From positions 112,222,969-112,286,968 of the forward strand of contig CM043951.1 in NCBI GenBank assembly GCA_014529385.2: a stretch of DNA of 64,000 bases. The letters run 5' to 3'. Positions 33,251-45,200 of this stretch are shown one piece after another. The position numbers and the translations under genes are program-made. Source of the DNA: Adiantum capillus-veneris (lineage: Eukaryota; Streptophyta; Polypodiopsida; Polypodiales; Pteridaceae). Under the pieces are notes generated by a model, which worked only from the letters and a program-made list of their open reading frames with translations, was not told the origin of the DNA and ran no database searches. Positions within the stretch are counted from its first letter, which is position 1. Every line of letters starts with the position of its first letter.

Positions 33251-34320
33251 GCAGAGAGAAGAAACACATGCCTTGGGGAGCTTCAAATGTGGCAGAGCAC
33301 CATGCGAGGTGGCGATGGTCACGAGCCAGGAGAACAAGAAGATGGACCTGAGCCTGCCCGTCGTTTTTATCCTCTTCGATGCACCTCCTTCTTCCTCACT
33401 TTGTACCTCGTTGATGTGCAAGCTCTGTAGACGAGCTCGTTCTTGTGTTGATGGCAGCATACCCATGGGCATGAGGCGTCTTCTTTCCCTCAGAAACACC
33501 TGCTTGTTGTATGGATCTAAGCTCTCTGCGTCTTCAACCCCTGCAGCCGGAGCCTGAGCTCTATAGTACATGAAATAGGGGGCTTTGAGTGCTTGGAACC
33601 CATACCCAATGCCAAATACGCGTAGACCAAACTATTTCTCAATCAGAATTAGTCTTTTTGTGTTTAGTGGGAGGGGGTTCCCACCACACAATCTTGTAAT
33701 AACTTTCATTGAAAACAATGGGAACTTTGCATTGTCCTCGGAGTATTCCTTGTGGTATATTATGATCTACATAAAAATTGAAATGAATTTATGGGCCGTA
33801 AGTGAGATGAGTACAATTGCCAAGTACTTGAATTGTTTCTACAAACCTTTTTGTGGTTGAAACGCCTGACGTAGTGAGAGAACGCCGCATCCTTGCCTTG
33901 GACTCCAGTACAAGCCCTTGCCATGAGCCTCCCGCTCTTTTAAGAAAACTATCATCATACACTAGCACCTGTCTACAAAAAAAAATGATCATGATATTTT
34001 ATCACTGGGCAATCTCCAATACCATCTGAATGCAGAACAAAAATTACCATCTGATTCTCGTCCATTTCCAACATCGACCTACCCCACAAGTGAATAGACT
34101 GAATATTCATTACCTGATCTCTGGGTGCCACGGGCCTACCCATGTTTTTCAAGCCAAGTTGTTTTGTTGTTGATTCAAACTGCTCATCTGTTGGAAAATT
34201 GGCCTCTCCGGACTTCGCATCATTCAATGTATCTTTGATCAGTTGCCACCCTGAAGTGAACTGTGACTCGTGGACAGGTGTGTCAGCAATAAGATGTTGG
34301 TCCACTCCATCATCATCCAC
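33227..34320 (-). pseudogene. Unrecognised multi-exon gene fragment
   Basis: Three to four exon-like frames on the minus strand. 34320-about 34046 is acidic, contains GWQLIKDTLNDAKSGE and PRDQVMNIQSIHLWG, and ends before GTAATT. 33985-about 33856 (after TTTTTTGTAG) reads VYDDSFLKRAGGSWQGL and ends AAAAG|GTTTGT. About 33770-33227 (after TTTATGTAG) contains EYSEDNAKFPLFSMKV and, past one stop, VFGIGYGFQALKAPYF and DPYNKQVFLRERRRLMPMG. The regular exon borders suggest a genuine gene, but I do not recognise it. Its first visible exon begins exactly at the gypsy junction (34320), so the 5' part was lost there. Confidence 0.45.
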
Positions 34321-34807
34321 AAATTATATTATGACAAGAAACATCGTGTTATGGAGTATGAAACTGGTGATATGATTTTCTTAAAGGTTATTCCTGAGAA
34401 GTCTCATTTGATTCCTAGAAAGGATAGAAGATTGTCTCCACGATTTACTAGGCCATTTCAAATTTTGAAGTGCATTGGTTCATTAGCTTACAAATTGGAA
34501 TTGCCTTCTCATGTTAAAGTGCATCCTGTATTCCATGTGAGTTTATTGAAAAAGTATGTTCCTAATGTGCATCATGTTTTACATGACAACACTAAGTTGA
34601 AAGATAACGTAACATTGACTGTAGAACCAGACTTAGTGCTAGATAGGCGTGTTAAACATCTAAGAAATAGAGACATTGTGGAAGTTTTAGTTAAGTGGCA
34701 GAACTATCCAGTAGAGGATGCATCATGGGTTGATCTTAGTGTTTTGCAAAGAGAATTTTTCTCTCTTTCCAACTCTGAGGACAGAGTTAATTTTGATAAG
34801 GGGAGAA
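34320..34807 (+). pseudogene. Gypsy fragment G0: integrase C-terminus and chromodomain
   Basis: Begins inside the integrase tail (EYETGDMIFLKVIPEKS), continues through PRFTRPFQILKCIG and VHPVFHVSLLKKYVPNV, then a chromodomain-like module, DRRVKHLRNRDIVEVLVKWQ followed by NYPVEDASWVD. This is the C-terminal signature of plant chromoviruses, where the chromodomain directs integration to marked chromatin. It runs directly into the polypurine tract and LTR at 34808. It is the remnant of a third unit of the tandem array, cut off on its left side. Confidence 0.9.
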
Positions 34808-35663
34808 TGTGATAGGACTAATTTTTGAAGTTCTAAAAGTCGAAAAGAATGGAGTAGGGCATATCTTTCATTTAGTACGATTTGAAAGATTGTTGAATAG
34901 TCTATTAAATAGAGCTTATATGAATGAGTTTGAGATATTCAGAGAGAACATATATTCTTTTTTTAAATAATACACTAAAGACGTATTTGATAAAGATTAA
35001 TGAATAACTGATAGCCTGTCTATGAACAGTAAAATTGAGATTTTTATTAATATCAATGTTTTATATTTATGTGTTTTAGCTTAAAATGCATGGGTAGGAT
35101 TAAAATAAGTTGAAAAAAGTAGGGGAGATCCAAAAATAGAGGTTTTATGAGTTGTGACCTAAAAGTTGCGTTTTCAACCAAAGAAAGACGTTTTTCGCAA
35201 TTCTGTCCATGCTGCCTTGTAGACCAAACCTATTCCCGTTGTTTTTAGTTTCTGTACTTCCTTGATCTGAGTTCGTTTGTAGAAGTGATGATGAAAACAA
35301 ACAAAAGGCAGCAACAGTGTAGTATACACAGGGACATGCAAACATACAACATCATATAGCTCTCCCTGCTATCAACCAAGAAGTGGATTGTTTCTTCATG
35401 GTAGAGTATGGCAATTGAGATTATGAAGGTATAATTATGTTTTTTTACTTTGATTATCATGTTGAATTGGTTGCACGAGTATGTTCTTTTGGCTATTTTG
35501 TAGGCGATGCAGAAATCAATGTGTGAAACAGGATCTGTGCAAAGTGTCATGATAGAAATCTAACCTTTACGGATCGCTTAGTGATCACGTTCTTATATTA
35601 TTCTCGCAGGTATACTTGGTGCGAAAATCGTGCAGGCTTTTCGAGGAAAAGAAGGATAAAAGA
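34808..35663 (+). repeat. Gypsy LTR 1 (3' part deleted)
   Basis: Starts TGTGATAGGAC after the GGGGAGAA polypurine tract and matches LTR 2 up to GGATAAAAG, where it jumps to gag sequence. The missing stretch corresponds to 40054-40723 and includes the LTR end, the primer site and the gag N-terminus; AAAG lies at both break points. Confidence 0.88.
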
Positions 35664-38600
35664 TTTGGATTATACTTTCAATATCGAGAACACGACCACC
35701 GGACTTTCGAATGCTCGAGCAAGGTGATCGATAAGACAATACGTACCAAGATGGATCAATTGGAGACTTTTGGCGATGCATACGATAAAGGTAAGTCATC
35801 TACCCCTGCTTTGTGATGTTTTATGTCTTTGATACGTCCTTTGAAAGATTCTGTGATCGAATTTATGCGTAAAATTTGAGATTTAAATTTGAATTTCTTA
35901 ATTGATTTGGATAGTATTCATTGCTTCTTATTGTCTAAATTGATTGTTGAGAAATTAAAATTGAAATTAAATTGACAAGTTAAAAGACTTCTGGACTTAA
36001 CCATTGGGAATAGTAGTTTCACGAAAGAGTTAATAGAAAATTTGTTTTTTTCTTCTTTGAAGAGTCGGAAGCATAAAGATGATTTCTATATCATAAACAT
36101 TGATATGCATGATGTTATCATTGGTATCAATTAGATGATTGAAAATCATGTTTTGATTGATTGTTAAGAAAAAATATATATATCTTTAATCATTTGATGA
36201 TGATAAGTCACACTCTTCGTGGAAAGAAAGAGATTCTAAATCTAGTTTTGGCCATGGAATTGATACGGTGACTTAGATAAGAGTGTGAGATGTTTCTTGT
36301 GTTTGCTAATGAAATTAGAGAAGAATCTGGGGATAAACAGAAAGAGACAAATCCAGAATTTGTAGAGGATCTCTTGCATGAATTTAAGGATGTGTTTTCG
36401 GACGATCTTCCTAGTATACATCCGCCTAGACCGGTAGACCATGCCATAGATCTATATCCAGGAGCAGCACCTTATTCAAGGGCTCCATACAGGTTCAATT
36501 CTGATGAGCTTAGAGAGCTCAAGATACAACTTCATGATCTTTTGAAAAAGGGTTTCATTAAACCTAGTGTATCTCCTTGGGGTAGGCCTTTGTTATTCCA
36601 AAAGAAAAAGGATGGTACATATAGGTTATTCATTGACTATAGGGGATTAAATAAATTGACCATTAAGAACAAATATCCTCTTCTTTACATAGATGAATTT
36701 CTTAGCCAAATCAGTGGTGCCAAAATATTTTTGAAGATTGACCTTCGTTCTGGCTACCATCAAATCCGCATCAAGACTGAGGACATTCCAAAGACTTCTT
36801 TTCGTACACGTTATGGGCACTATGAATTTACAGTTCTTGCTTTTGGTTTGACTAATGCACCAGCAACTTTCATGTGCTTAATGAATAATATTTTTCACCC
36901 GTATCTTGATGACTTCATTCTGGTATTCTTGGATGATATTTTTGCGTATTCTAAGAATGAAGAAGATCATGCATTGCATTTAAAGAGAACATTTGAAGTT
37001 TTGCGTGAACATAAATTGTATGCTAAAGCAAATAAGTGTTCTTTTGCAAAGGATCAGATTGTGTATTTGGGAAGAGTGATTTCTAAAGAGGGGATTCCTA
37101 TTGATCTTGATAAAGTTAAGACTATGTCAATAAGGAATGTAAGAAGCTTTATGAGTCTAGCACAATATGAGAGAGCACACATTAAAGATTTCTCTAAGAT
37201 AGCAAGTCCCTTGACCGAATTGACCAAGAAAGACAAGGGTTTTGTGTGGACTTCTAGCTGTGAGACTGCTTTTGAGACCTTGAAGGCTAAAATAGCGGAA
37301 AATTGTGCTCTAAAAGTTCCTAAGATGGGCAAACCATTTGTTGTGTCCTGTGACGCTAGTGGTGAACAATTAGGTTGTGTTTTGACACAAGAAGGGAGAG
37401 TGGTTGCATATGAGTCTAGGAAATTAAGACGACATGAATTGAACTATGCAACACATGATCTAGAATTGCTTGCTGTTGTTCATGCATTGAAACATTGGCG
37501 TCATCTTTTGCTTGGTGTCAAATTTGAATTGCGTACCGATCATCAAAGCTTGAAGTATATTTTCACTTAGTCATTGTTAAACAACAAACAAAGGAGATGG
37601 ATTGAATTGCTATCTAAGTATGATTTTAATTTGAAGTATTTGTGTGGAAAAGAAAATAAAGTTACAGATGCATTGAGTCGTAGGCCCATGTGTAATTTGT
37701 TGACTGTTGTGCGGTCTAATTTGATTGATGATATATATGCTCAAGTTGAAAATGATTCTTTTTATATGCCTATTTTGAAATTCTTGGGTGAAAATATTGG
37801 TGAGATGTATGAGAATAGAGATCACTTGTATAAGGGAAATCTGTATTATTATGACCTCTTGTGTATTCTTGCAAATTCTGCTTTTAAGAGTCAAATTCTG
37901 CATGAGTGCCATAATTCACCTTTTTCTGGTCATCCTCAATTGAATAAGACATATGAAAAGATTAAAAGTTCATTCTTTTGGCCGCGTATGAAATTGGATG
38001 TTAGGAATTATGTACGTGAGTGCTTTCAATGTCAACAAGTTAAGATTGAACATAAGAGAATGCCTGGTGACCTTCAACCCTTAGACATTTCTTTACAAAA
38101 GTGGCAGTCTATATCCATGGAGTTTATCATTAGACTTCCTACTACTCGTGAAGGGTATGATTCGATCTTTGTGGTGGTAGATAGACTCACAAAACAAGCT
38201 CACTTCTTTCTTGTAAAAATAACGGATACTGCATCGACCATTGCACGCTTGTTTGTGAAGAAATATTTCGTTTGCATAGCATGCCCAAGGGCATAGTGTC
38301 TAACAGAGATTCTAATTTCACTTCTCATTTTTGGAGAGCGACTTTTGACTCTATAGGTACCCAGTTAGTTACGCATGTCTACTGCTTTTCATCCTCAAAC
38401 AGATGGGGAAACAGAGAGAGTGAATCGTATTTTAGACGATATGTTACGAATGCATGTCAATGAAAACCAATCGAATTGGAATGAATATCTGCCTTTGGTT
38501 GAATTTACATATAACAGTTCATATCATTCATCTATTAGGATGAGTCCGTTTGAGGTAATGTATGGCTACAACTGTCCCACACCTATTAATCTTCTTAACT

Positions 38601-39161
38601 CGAGGAATAAGGTAGAACTGTCAGGTGAGTAGACCAAAATCAGGGGGAATATTAGAGAAGCTCAAAAGAGATAGAAATTATATTATGACGAGAAACATCG
38701 TGTTGTGGAGTATGAAACTGGTGATATGATTTTCTTAAAGGTTATTCCTGAGAAGTCTCATTTGATTCCTGGAAAGGATAGAAGATTGTCTCCACGATTT
38801 ACTAGGCCATATAAAATTTTGAAGTGCATTGGTTTATTAGCTTACAAATTGGAATTGCCTTCTCATGTTAAAGTGCATCCTGTATTCCATGTGAGTTTAT
38901 TGAAAAAGTATGTTCCTAATGTGCATCATGTTTTACATGACAACTTGAAGTTGAAAGATAACGGAACATTGACTGTAAAACGAGACTTAGTGGTAGATAG
39001 GCGTGTTAAACATCTAAGAAATAGAGACATTATGGAAGTTTTAGTTAAGTGGCAGAACTATCCAGTAGAGGATGCATCGTGGGTTGATCTTAGTGTTTTG
39101 CAAACAAAATTTTTCTCTCTTTCTAACTCTGAGGACAAAGTTAATTTTCATAATGGGAGAA
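35664..39161 (+). pseudogene. Gypsy unit G1: gag remnant, RT, RNase H, integrase, chromodomain
   Basis: A short gag/protease remnant (35664-36280) is followed by pol. RT (36290-37130) has [17 protein letters not shown], the catalytic FLDDI box and [17 protein letters not shown]. RNase H (37310-37580) has [14 protein letters not shown] and [13 protein letters not shown]. Integrase (37870-38640) has the zinc motif HECHNS...CFQCQQVK. Its usual catalytic motifs are changed: MEFI instead of MDF and SNRD instead of SDRD, so two of three acidic residues are lost. A frameshift lies near 38290 and a TAG (37568) interrupts RNase H. The integrase tail and chromodomain (38705-39161) match G0. Part of gag and most of the protease are absent. 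Confidence 0.92.
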
Positions 39162-40295
39162 TGTCATAGGACTAATTTTTGAAGTTCTAAAAGTCGAAAA
39201 GAATGGAGTAGGGCATATCTTTCGTTTAGTACGATTTGAAAGATTGTTGAATAGTCTATTAAATAGAGCTTATATCAATGAGTTTGAGATATTAAGAGAG
39301 AACATATATTCTTTTTTTAAATAATACACTAAAGACATATTTGATAAAGATTAATGAATAACAGATAGTCTGTTTATGAACAGTAAAATTGAGATTTTCA
39401 TTAATATCAATTTTTTATATTTATGTGTTTAAGTTTAAAATGCATGGCTAGGCTTAAAATAAGTTGAAAAAGTAGTGGAGACCCAAAATTAGAGGTTTTA
39501 TGAGTCGCGACCTAAAAGTTGCGTTTTCAGCCAAAGAAAGACGTTTTTCACAATTCTGTCCGTGTAGAAGTTATTTTCGCAATTCTGTTTGTTTTTCGCA
39601 ATTTTTTCGCAACCAGACCTATTCCCGTCGTTTTGAGTACCTGTACTTTTTTGTTCTGAGTTCGTTTGTAGAAGTTATGATGAAAACAAACAGAAGGTAG
39701 CAGGAGTGTAGTATACACAGGGACAAACAGACATATAACATCATCTAGCTCTCCCTGCTATCAACCAAGAAGTGGATTGTTTCTTCATGGTAGAGTATGG
39801 CAATTGAGATTCTGAAGGTATATAATTATGTTTTTTTACTTTGATTATCATGTTGAATTGGGTGCACGAGTATGTTCTTTTGGCTATTTTGTAGGCGATG
39901 CAGAAATCAATGTGTGAAACAGGATCTGTGCAAAGTGTCATGATAGAAATCTAACCTTTACGGATCGCTTAGCGATCACGTTCTTATATTATTCTCGCAG
40001 GTATACTTGGTGCGAAAATCGTGCAGGCTTTTCGAGGAAAAGAAGGATAAAAGCACGACGGGTGGTGCGTTTGGGAATCATTCACAGATCTACTCTTCTG
40101 CGAGTGAGAGTGGGAGTGCGAGTGAGACGCTGCATGCAAGCGGACTGAAGCTCGGGGGTGGTCGGGAGGTTCGAGCTCCGTACAACGGAGTGCACCCATA
40201 TTCAATTGCTCCTCTGTTGTATCAAAACTCTACAAAATTTCATCAATACAAAGATCTCTTTTTTTGTTGATCTCTATTATTCTGTTCCTGTGACA
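39162..40295 (+). repeat. Gypsy LTR 2 (complete)
   Basis: 1,134 bp with 5-bp inverted ends TGTCA...TGACA, a polypurine tract on the left and a primer site on the right. It serves both as 3' LTR of G1 and 5' LTR of G2. Confidence 0.88.
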
Positions 40296-40296
40296 A

Positions 40297-40309
40297 TTGG
40301 TATCAAAGC
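40297..40309 (+). other. Gypsy primer-binding site
   Basis: TTGGTATCAAAGC directly after LTR 2, one mismatch from the site complementary to initiator-methionine tRNA. Confidence 0.75.
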
Positions 40310-41366
40310 AAGCGGTTGATTCTAGACACGAAAAGATACGAGAGGAGGATGAAGGAGCAAGAAGACCTGATTCAATGACTACGAGAAGATCTGGAACAAG
40401 CAAATCGGGAGCGTGCTGAGGCTCTGCGGGGCAAAGCAGCATGAGAGCTTGATATCTATGTGGATCTTGATGGCAAACATGAAGGTGAAAACCATGCTAC
40501 TCCACCAGGAAATAATAATCATTGTGCCGGCAGTGGGGCACCTGGCGGTGGTGATGGTGGGAACAGTGATGGTGGACGTAGAGGTGGTCAACGCGAAAAA
40601 GAAACGATGACGATATAGGAGAAGCAACAAGCAAATCATTCTTAACGAAGGCTAAGCTTAAAGAGTTTGATGGCATAAGAAAGATATGCTAAGATTTAGA
40701 AGCGTGGATTGAAGAACTGAAAGATTTGGATTATACTTTCAATATCGAGAACACGACCACCAAACTTTCGAATGCTCGAGCAAGGTGATCGATAAGACAA
40801 TATGTACCAAGATGGCTCAATTGGAGACTTTTGGCGATGCATACGATAAAGGTAAGTCATCTACCCCTTCTTTGTGATGTTTTATGTCTTTGATACGTCT
40901 TTTGAAAGCTTCTGTGATCGAATTTATGCGTAAAAGTTGAGATTTAAATTTGAATTTCTTAATTGATTTGGATAGTATTCATTACTTCTTATTGTCTAAA
41001 TTGATTGTTGAGAAATTAAAATTGAAATTAAATTGAGAAGTTAAAAGACTTCTGGACTTAACCAGTGATAATAGTAGTTTCACGAAAGAGTTAGTAGAAA
41101 ATTTGTTTTTTTCTTCTTTGAAGAGTCAGAAGCATAAAGATGATTTCTATATCATAAACATTGATATGCATGATATTATCATTGGTATCAATTAGATGAT
41201 TGAAAATCAGGTTTTGATTGATTGTTAAGAAAAAAAAATTTATCTTTAATCATTTGATGATGATAAGTCACACTCTTCGTGGAAAGAAAGAGATTCTAAA
41301 TCTAGTTTTGGCCATGGAATTGATACGGTGACTTAGATAAGAGTGTGAGATGTTTCTTGTGTTTGC
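40310..41366 (+). pseudogene. Gypsy unit G2: gag and protease remnant
   Basis: Readable pieces are a charged N-terminus, a Gly-rich segment (GNSDGGRRGGQREKE), and capsid-like FLTKAKLKEFDGIRK and LEAWIEELKDLDYTFNIEN. After about 40860 the sequence jumps to a protease end, INIDMHDIIIGIN (about 41155). The capsid C-terminus, zinc knuckle and protease active site are absent, as in G1. Several stops. The copia insertion at 41367 cuts it just before RT; TTTGC at 41362-41366 is the target duplication. Confidence 0.8.
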
Positions 41367-41509
41367 TGTTGGAGCTATATATGGCTCACTCTACTCAACT
41401 TGGTCTCACCTATATATTTGTATCTTGTCCTCAATATGAATCAGTCTTTGGGAGCGTATATGGTGTGTCTCTTATCTCGTCTCTCTCTCTTTCTCTCTAC
41501 ATCTCAACA
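41367..41509 (+). repeat. Copia C 5' LTR
   Basis: 143 bp, TGTTGGAG...TCAACA, followed by the tRNA primer site. Confidence 0.97.
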
Positions 41510-42275
41510 TTGTATCAGAGCAGTAGCGATCATGCGCCGATTCAATTCATGGTGACAAAATAGTATATGTATGCGATTTGCATGTAAGATTCAAAAATTT
41601 CTACAAATTTTATTTTTGAGCATTGATTCTTGTTAACTGTGGTTGTTTTGTGTTAGAAGAATATGATTAGTGTTTTGTGTCACGTTTATTGCTAATCAAT
41701 CTAATCGTTGATTACGTTTTCTTGTTGATGACACCCTGAACTTCACCTCAATTTTTCTTGCTGTTCTGCTCAAAATTTGGGGAAACGGAAAAAGTGCGAT
41801 GGAGCGTAGCGCAATGGCACTTTTCATCCAAAACTTGTTCGTCTCCTCGAGCTCTTTGATTTGAGTTATAGGTTTGCGTCAATCGGAGTTCGCAGCAGAA
41901 AGTTATGCTGTTTTTACTGCAATTGAGCTTCACGCAGCTTTCTTCGTCCTACTTCGTGAATCGTCCGCGATCGTTTTTCTTATTTTGGCGTTAACTTTTT
42001 CGAGAAGATTTAGCTTTTTGCTATTCGTATTGTGGCCGTCAATCTTGCGTCTCACGCCACTCTATTTTGAGGACTCTTTTATTATTAACGTCTCCTTTAC
42101 CCTGCCCTTTTTGGGTGACGTCTCTCACATCTTTGGAAGTTCCTTGAGAATCCTTCTTACGTTTATCGTTGACAGAACGCAGTCCTCATATCTCTCTCAT
42201 TCTCAATTGCAGCCTTCACCATATATGGTGTGCAAATTCTGCGATCTTATCTTATACGTCTTCTCGCAACAAGAT

Positions 42276-45200
42276 ATGGCTATGAATATTCTTGTCAATG
42301 GCTTTCCTTCTGGCCAGCGTTCTGTTCCTCCTTTCCAAGGTCAAGGTTTTCCTGGCTGGAAAGCAAATATGTTGTTAATTCTTGAAGGCGATGAACTCTC
42401 CGATGTTGTTCTTGGAAATCGTGTTTGTCTGCCTCAGCCTGTTGATACGGATAATGATAACCTGCTTATCACTGAAGGACCTATATTTGAAGATTGGAAT
42501 GTTGCCTATACGGATTGGCAACGACGTGATAAAGCAGCTCGTCGGTATATTCTTTCTGCTCTTACTGATTCCCTTTTGCTTGATATGTACGAACTGCCTA
42601 CTTCCCACGACGTATGGAAGTACCTTATTGCAAACTTTCAAAAGAAATCTGTCACATAAATACTTTATTTGAGAGGGTTGCTTAACAAGTTACAGTATGA
42701 AGTTGGTACTGCCATGACGGGACATATTGAATCTTTCAAATCTATTATTAATCAACTTGCTGCTGTTGGTGATCCTGTTCCACAAAAGCAACTGATTACA
42801 CTTCTGCTTGATACGGTGAAGGACTCTTCTTATGATAACATTGTTACTATTCTCTCTAATAAAGATGGTCTTGATTTCGACCAAGCCTGCATTTCTTTAA
42901 TTGAATACTCTCAACGTCAAGAACGTCGTAATGCTAGTCATGATACAGCTATGATTTCACATGAGGAGACTGAGTCACAACAGATGGAACGGGCTTTTTA
43001 TGCTCGAAGGCGTCCATTTCAACGAGGAAACCGCAGAGGTGGCCGTCGCGGTAATATTTTCTCTCGTCTCAAATTTCCTAATAAGCAATGTTCTTACTGC
43101 AACTGAAATGGCCATATTGAAGATGATTGTTGGGCACGTCAATATGATGAAGAACACAATATTACCACAAAACAACAACGTTTATCTAGAGACTCTTCTT
43201 CTTCTTGTTGTGAATACTGTGGACGATTTGATCATCCCACTCATATGTGCTATAAGCGTCGATTCGACACAGATCGGAATAGAGCATATGCTACTGAATA
43301 TCGAAACAACATTGTACCACAAACAAGCTGCGTCCTATGTTCAATTGCTCCGGACAGAATACTTCATGTACACGATGGATCACTTTTTATTGTCGATTCT
43401 GGTGCTACAGGAAATATGACATATCACTCTAAGTGGCTCCATAACTATCATCCACTGCCAGTTCAACATGTTGTTTATCTTGCTGATGATACTACTTGTC
43501 AAGTAAAGGGTATTGGAGATTTATATCTTGGTACCTTATCTTCTTCCACTCAAATTTTGCGAGGAGTATTACATGTACCGGATCTTCAACGTAATCTTCT
43601 TTCAGTTGCTTGACTTGTTGATCTTGGTCTGTTTGTTGGATTTGATCATACCAAATGCCGAATTGAGAAAGATGGACAGACTATAGCCACTGCTCCTCGA
43701 AATGGTAATTTGTTTGAAATCTCTCTCAACGATGCTGTAGCAAATGTTTTCACTGCTCCAGGTGATCATGATTGCAAAGTATGGCATCACCGTTTTGTTC
43801 ATGCTGATTTCTCAAAACACCTTGATCTTCAACGTCGTGATCTTGTTCATGGCATGGATCTTAAAGCCCATCCTCATATGGGAATTTGTGAATTTTGTGC
43901 TCTTGGGAAACACAATCGCAAACCCTTTCCTCTTTCAAATAGAACTCATTCTCATGACATATTGGATCTTGTTCATACTGATATATGTGGACCTCTACCT
44001 TCTTCAAGATCACAATATCGCTACTTCATTACTTTCATTGATGATTTCTCAAGGTATACGACTGTATTTCTACTTAGACAAAAATCTGAAGCCTTATCTG
44101 TTTTCAAACAATTCCACAAGGCTGCGGAACTTCAAACTGGTCGTCGCCTTAAGAAGCTTCGTAGTGACAATGGAGGTGAATATGTTTCTCGAGAGTTTGT
44201 GAGTTACTGTGTTGATAGTGGAATTCATCATGAACACACTATTCCATATTCGCCTCAACAGAACGATGTTGTTGAACGAAAGAATCGCACTATTCTCAAT
44301 GCTGTAAGATGTATGTTGATTCATTCTGGCTTATCTCGTGTTTTTTGGGCTGAAGCTACTTTGACAACAGTATTTATTCAGAATCATCTTCCTACTAGTG
44401 CACCCTCTGGTAAGATACCCATCACAACATGGACAGGTGACATTCCTTCTATATCTCATTTCAGAATCTTTGAATGTATTGCTTATATTCAAGTTCGCAA
44501 AAAAACACGAACAAATCTTGATGCTCATGGTCTTAAAGTTATTTTTATTGGATATTCTGACACTTCCAAAGGCTACAAATTCTATGACCCTTCCTCCAAG
44601 AAAGTAATTATGAATCGTGATGCTACTCTTAACGAACAGCTTATGGGAGGCTCATGGTCCATGGATGATTTTGATGATACTAAATCATTGCTTCGGGCTT
44701 TTCCATTTCTTTCAGATGATGAAACTCTTCCTATAGAGCAACTTTCCTCTTCACAACCATCCATTCCGAATGTTGCCAATGATGATATTGATATTTTTGT
44801 TGATCTGCCTATTGATTTTGAACATGGCTCATGTCATGTTTATGATGACGATATTGCTGATAATGCTTTTTCTACTTCCGAAGATCCCATTACTTATGAT
44901 GAAGCTATCTCTTCACCACAAAAGGATCAATGGCAAGAGGCTATGGAAGCAGAGTACGATTATCTTATCTCTAAAGGTACATGGATACTAACTGAATTAC
45001 CTCCTGGTCGTACACCTATTAAATGTAAGTGGGTGTATGAGACATAAGTAAAAGCAGATGGATCTTTTGACAAGTTCAAGGCGCGTTTAGTTGCAAAAGG
45101 TTACTCCCAAGTAGCTGGTGTTGATTATCAAGAGAGTTTTTCACCAGTTGTTCGCATTACAAGTGTTCGAGTTTTATTGGCATTTGCTGTTCAATTTGAT

